A stretch of 64,000 nt of DNA, taken from assembly GCA_026931325.1 (NCBI GenBank), contig JAIXLO010000138.1, forward strand, positions 42,109 to 106,108, in the 5' to 3' direction. Each line of letters begins with the position of its first letter. Positions within the stretch are counted from its first letter, which is position 1. Positions 63,057 through 64,000 of this stretch are shown piece by piece. This DNA comes from Chitinophagales bacterium. Lineage in GTDB: Bacteria; Bacteroidota; Bacteroidia; Chitinophagales; Chitinophagaceae. Position numbers and translations under genes: made by a program. A model generated the notes under the pieces. That model did no database searches and was not told the DNA's origin. It saw nothing but the letters and a program-made list of their open reading frames with translations.

Positions 63057-63935
63057 ATGAAAATAGCCATTTACAGTCGTGGATTAGATACTGAACAAGA
63101 AGCTCCTTTTAGTTTTTTACTACAAGAGTTATTAAAACATCAGGTAGAAATTATTATTTTCCATCAGCTATTACAATTACATCAAATACCAGAAAATTTA
63201 AAAAGCAATATTCGTTCTTTTCAACATACAGAAGAATTAGAAGATAATACTGATTGCTTAATTAGTCTTGGAGGAGATGGAACAATGTTAGATGCTGTTG
63301 CTTTAGTAAAAGATAAAGGTATTCCTATCTTAGGTATTAATTTTGGACGTCTTGGATTTTTAGCTAATACTCATAAAGAAGAGTTGTCTTTAGCAGTTGA
63401 TGCAATATTAAACAGAACATTTATTATTGATACAAGAACATTAATACATCTTGACTCAAATATTAATTTATTTGGAAAAAGTCCTTTTGCATTAAATGAA
63501 TTTTCTATTCATAAAAGAGATATTTCTCCAATGATTAAAATTCATACTTATTTGAATGGAGAGTTTTTAAATACTTTTTGGGCAGATGGTTTAATTGTTT
63601 CTACACCTACAGGAAGTACAGGTTATAATATGAGTTGTAATGGTCCAATTATATTTCCTGATTGCTCAAGTTTTGTAATTACACCTGTTGCTCCTCACAA
63701 CTTAAATGTTAGAAGTATTGTAGTACCAGATGATAATATTATTTCTTTTGAAATTGAAGGACGTGCAGATCAATTCATTTGTGCTTTAGATGCACGTAAA
63801 GAAATTGTCAGTAAGGATATTCAATTAGCTGTTAAAAAAGAAAAATTTTCTGCCAAACTTATAAGATTAAGTGAGGGTAGTTTTCTTTCTACCTTAAGAG
63901 ATAAACTTACCTGGGGTATGGATAAAAGAAATTAA
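63057..63935 (+). CDS. nadK: NAD kinase
   Basis: The 292-aa enzyme phosphorylates NAD to NADP. Signatures are ISLGGDGTMLDAV (GGDGT motif, about 68-80 of the product), ILGINFGRLGFLA, ALNEFSIHKRD (NE motif) and the substrate region FWADGLIVSTPTGSTGYNMSCNGP-like. I chose the ATG at 63057 because MKIAIYSRG is the usual family start; another in-frame ATG three codons earlier (63048) is also possible. It is divergent from the lpx genes. Confidence 0.94.
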   Translation: MKIAIYSRGLDTEQEAPFSFLLQELLKHQVEIIIFHQLLQLHQIPENLKSNIRSFQHTEELEDNTDCLISLGGDGTMLDAVALVKDKGIPILGINFGRLGFLANTHKEELSLAVDAILNRTFIIDTRTLIHLDSNINLFGKSPFALNEFSIHKRDISPMIKIHTYLNGEFLNTFWADGLIVSTPTGSTGYNMSCNGPIIFPDCSSFVITPVAPHNLNVRSIVVPDDNIISFEIEGRADQFICALDARKEIVSKDIQLAVKKEKFSAKLIRLSEGSFLSTLRDKLTWGMDKRN

Positions 63936-64000
63936 TTTTAGTATCTAAAACATTATTGTCCGACAAATGTTCGATTTGCTGAATAAGTGTCGCTACACAC
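63936..64000. other. Terminal intergenic sequence
   Basis: The last 65 bases hold no ORF that can be supported. The GC content rises near the end, with GTCCGACAAATGTTCGA and AGTGTCGCTACACAC, which may belong to a feature beyond the window, such as a repeat; this cannot be decided. Confidence 0.3.

Overview
The window is chromosomal DNA of a strongly AT-rich member of the Bacteroidota, most likely near the Chitinophagaceae/Chitinophagia; the genus cannot be fixed from sequence alone. The supports are: TAnnTTTG-type -7 promoter elements before many genes with no obvious Shine-Dalgarno sequences; a fused LpxC/FabZ; a type IX secretion (T9SS) C-terminal sorting domain; a short NuoG; split transketolase; and Bacteroidota-style families (SurA/PpiC foldases, DUF4369-like thioredoxin proteins, S9 dipeptidyl peptidase, PstS-like/TPR pair).

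Layout. 1-8 kb: start of gyrB (cut by the window edge), rimM, pheT with a small coiled-coil gene and zapA, convergent trmD and an Hsp15-like S4 gene, then alaS. 8-16 kb: thiolase, an RND/MMPL exporter, an alpha/beta hydrolase-acpH-FAD oxidoreductase operon, a PepSY-like secreted protein plus DUF2272-like protein, and metF. 17-30.5 kb: a complete 14-gene nuo operon (nuoA to nuoN, all on the minus strand) for respiratory complex I, with its own promoter and with stem-loops at several internal junctions. 30.5-33.5 kb: a TPR protein, PstS-like lipoprotein and small membrane protein. 33.6-41.7 kb: low-molecular-weight tyrosine phosphatase overlapping hisS, DoxX, a SurA-like foldase, an orphan ABC-2 permease, an M23 endopeptidase and a DPP-IV-like peptidase. 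41.7-42.2 kb: the only long gene-free gap (549 bp), holding several inverted repeats. 42.2-48.5 kb: thioredoxin-like protein, PpiC foldase, cdsA, recR, and a chromate-type transporter. 48.6-52.6 kb: ECF sigma factor, a membrane protein with a duplicated N-terminal domain (probable anti-sigma factor), an outer-membrane beta-barrel, and a T9SS cargo protein. 52.8-57.9 kb: transketolase N-terminal subunit followed by a possible structured RNA, a WecA/MraY-like transferase, ffh, and murA with Asp in place of the usual catalytic Cys. 58-64 kb: a GHL10-like glycoside hydrolase, two hypothetical genes, lpxA, lpxC/fabZ and nadK.

Functionally this is a core-genome segment: translation (pheT, alaS, hisS, rimM, trmD), respiration (nuo), envelope building (murA, lpxA, lpxC/fabZ, cdsA, WecA-like) and envelope quality control (SurA, PpiC, thioredoxin, M23, Ffh). 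I see no transposase, phage gene, CRISPR array, rRNA, tRNA or defence island. I did not find a convincing undescribed multi-gene system. The observations most worth checking are the MurA active-site change, the structured intergenic elements in nuo and after the transketolase gene, the repeat-rich gap, the duplicated anti-sigma-like domain, and the small coiled-coil gene beside zapA.
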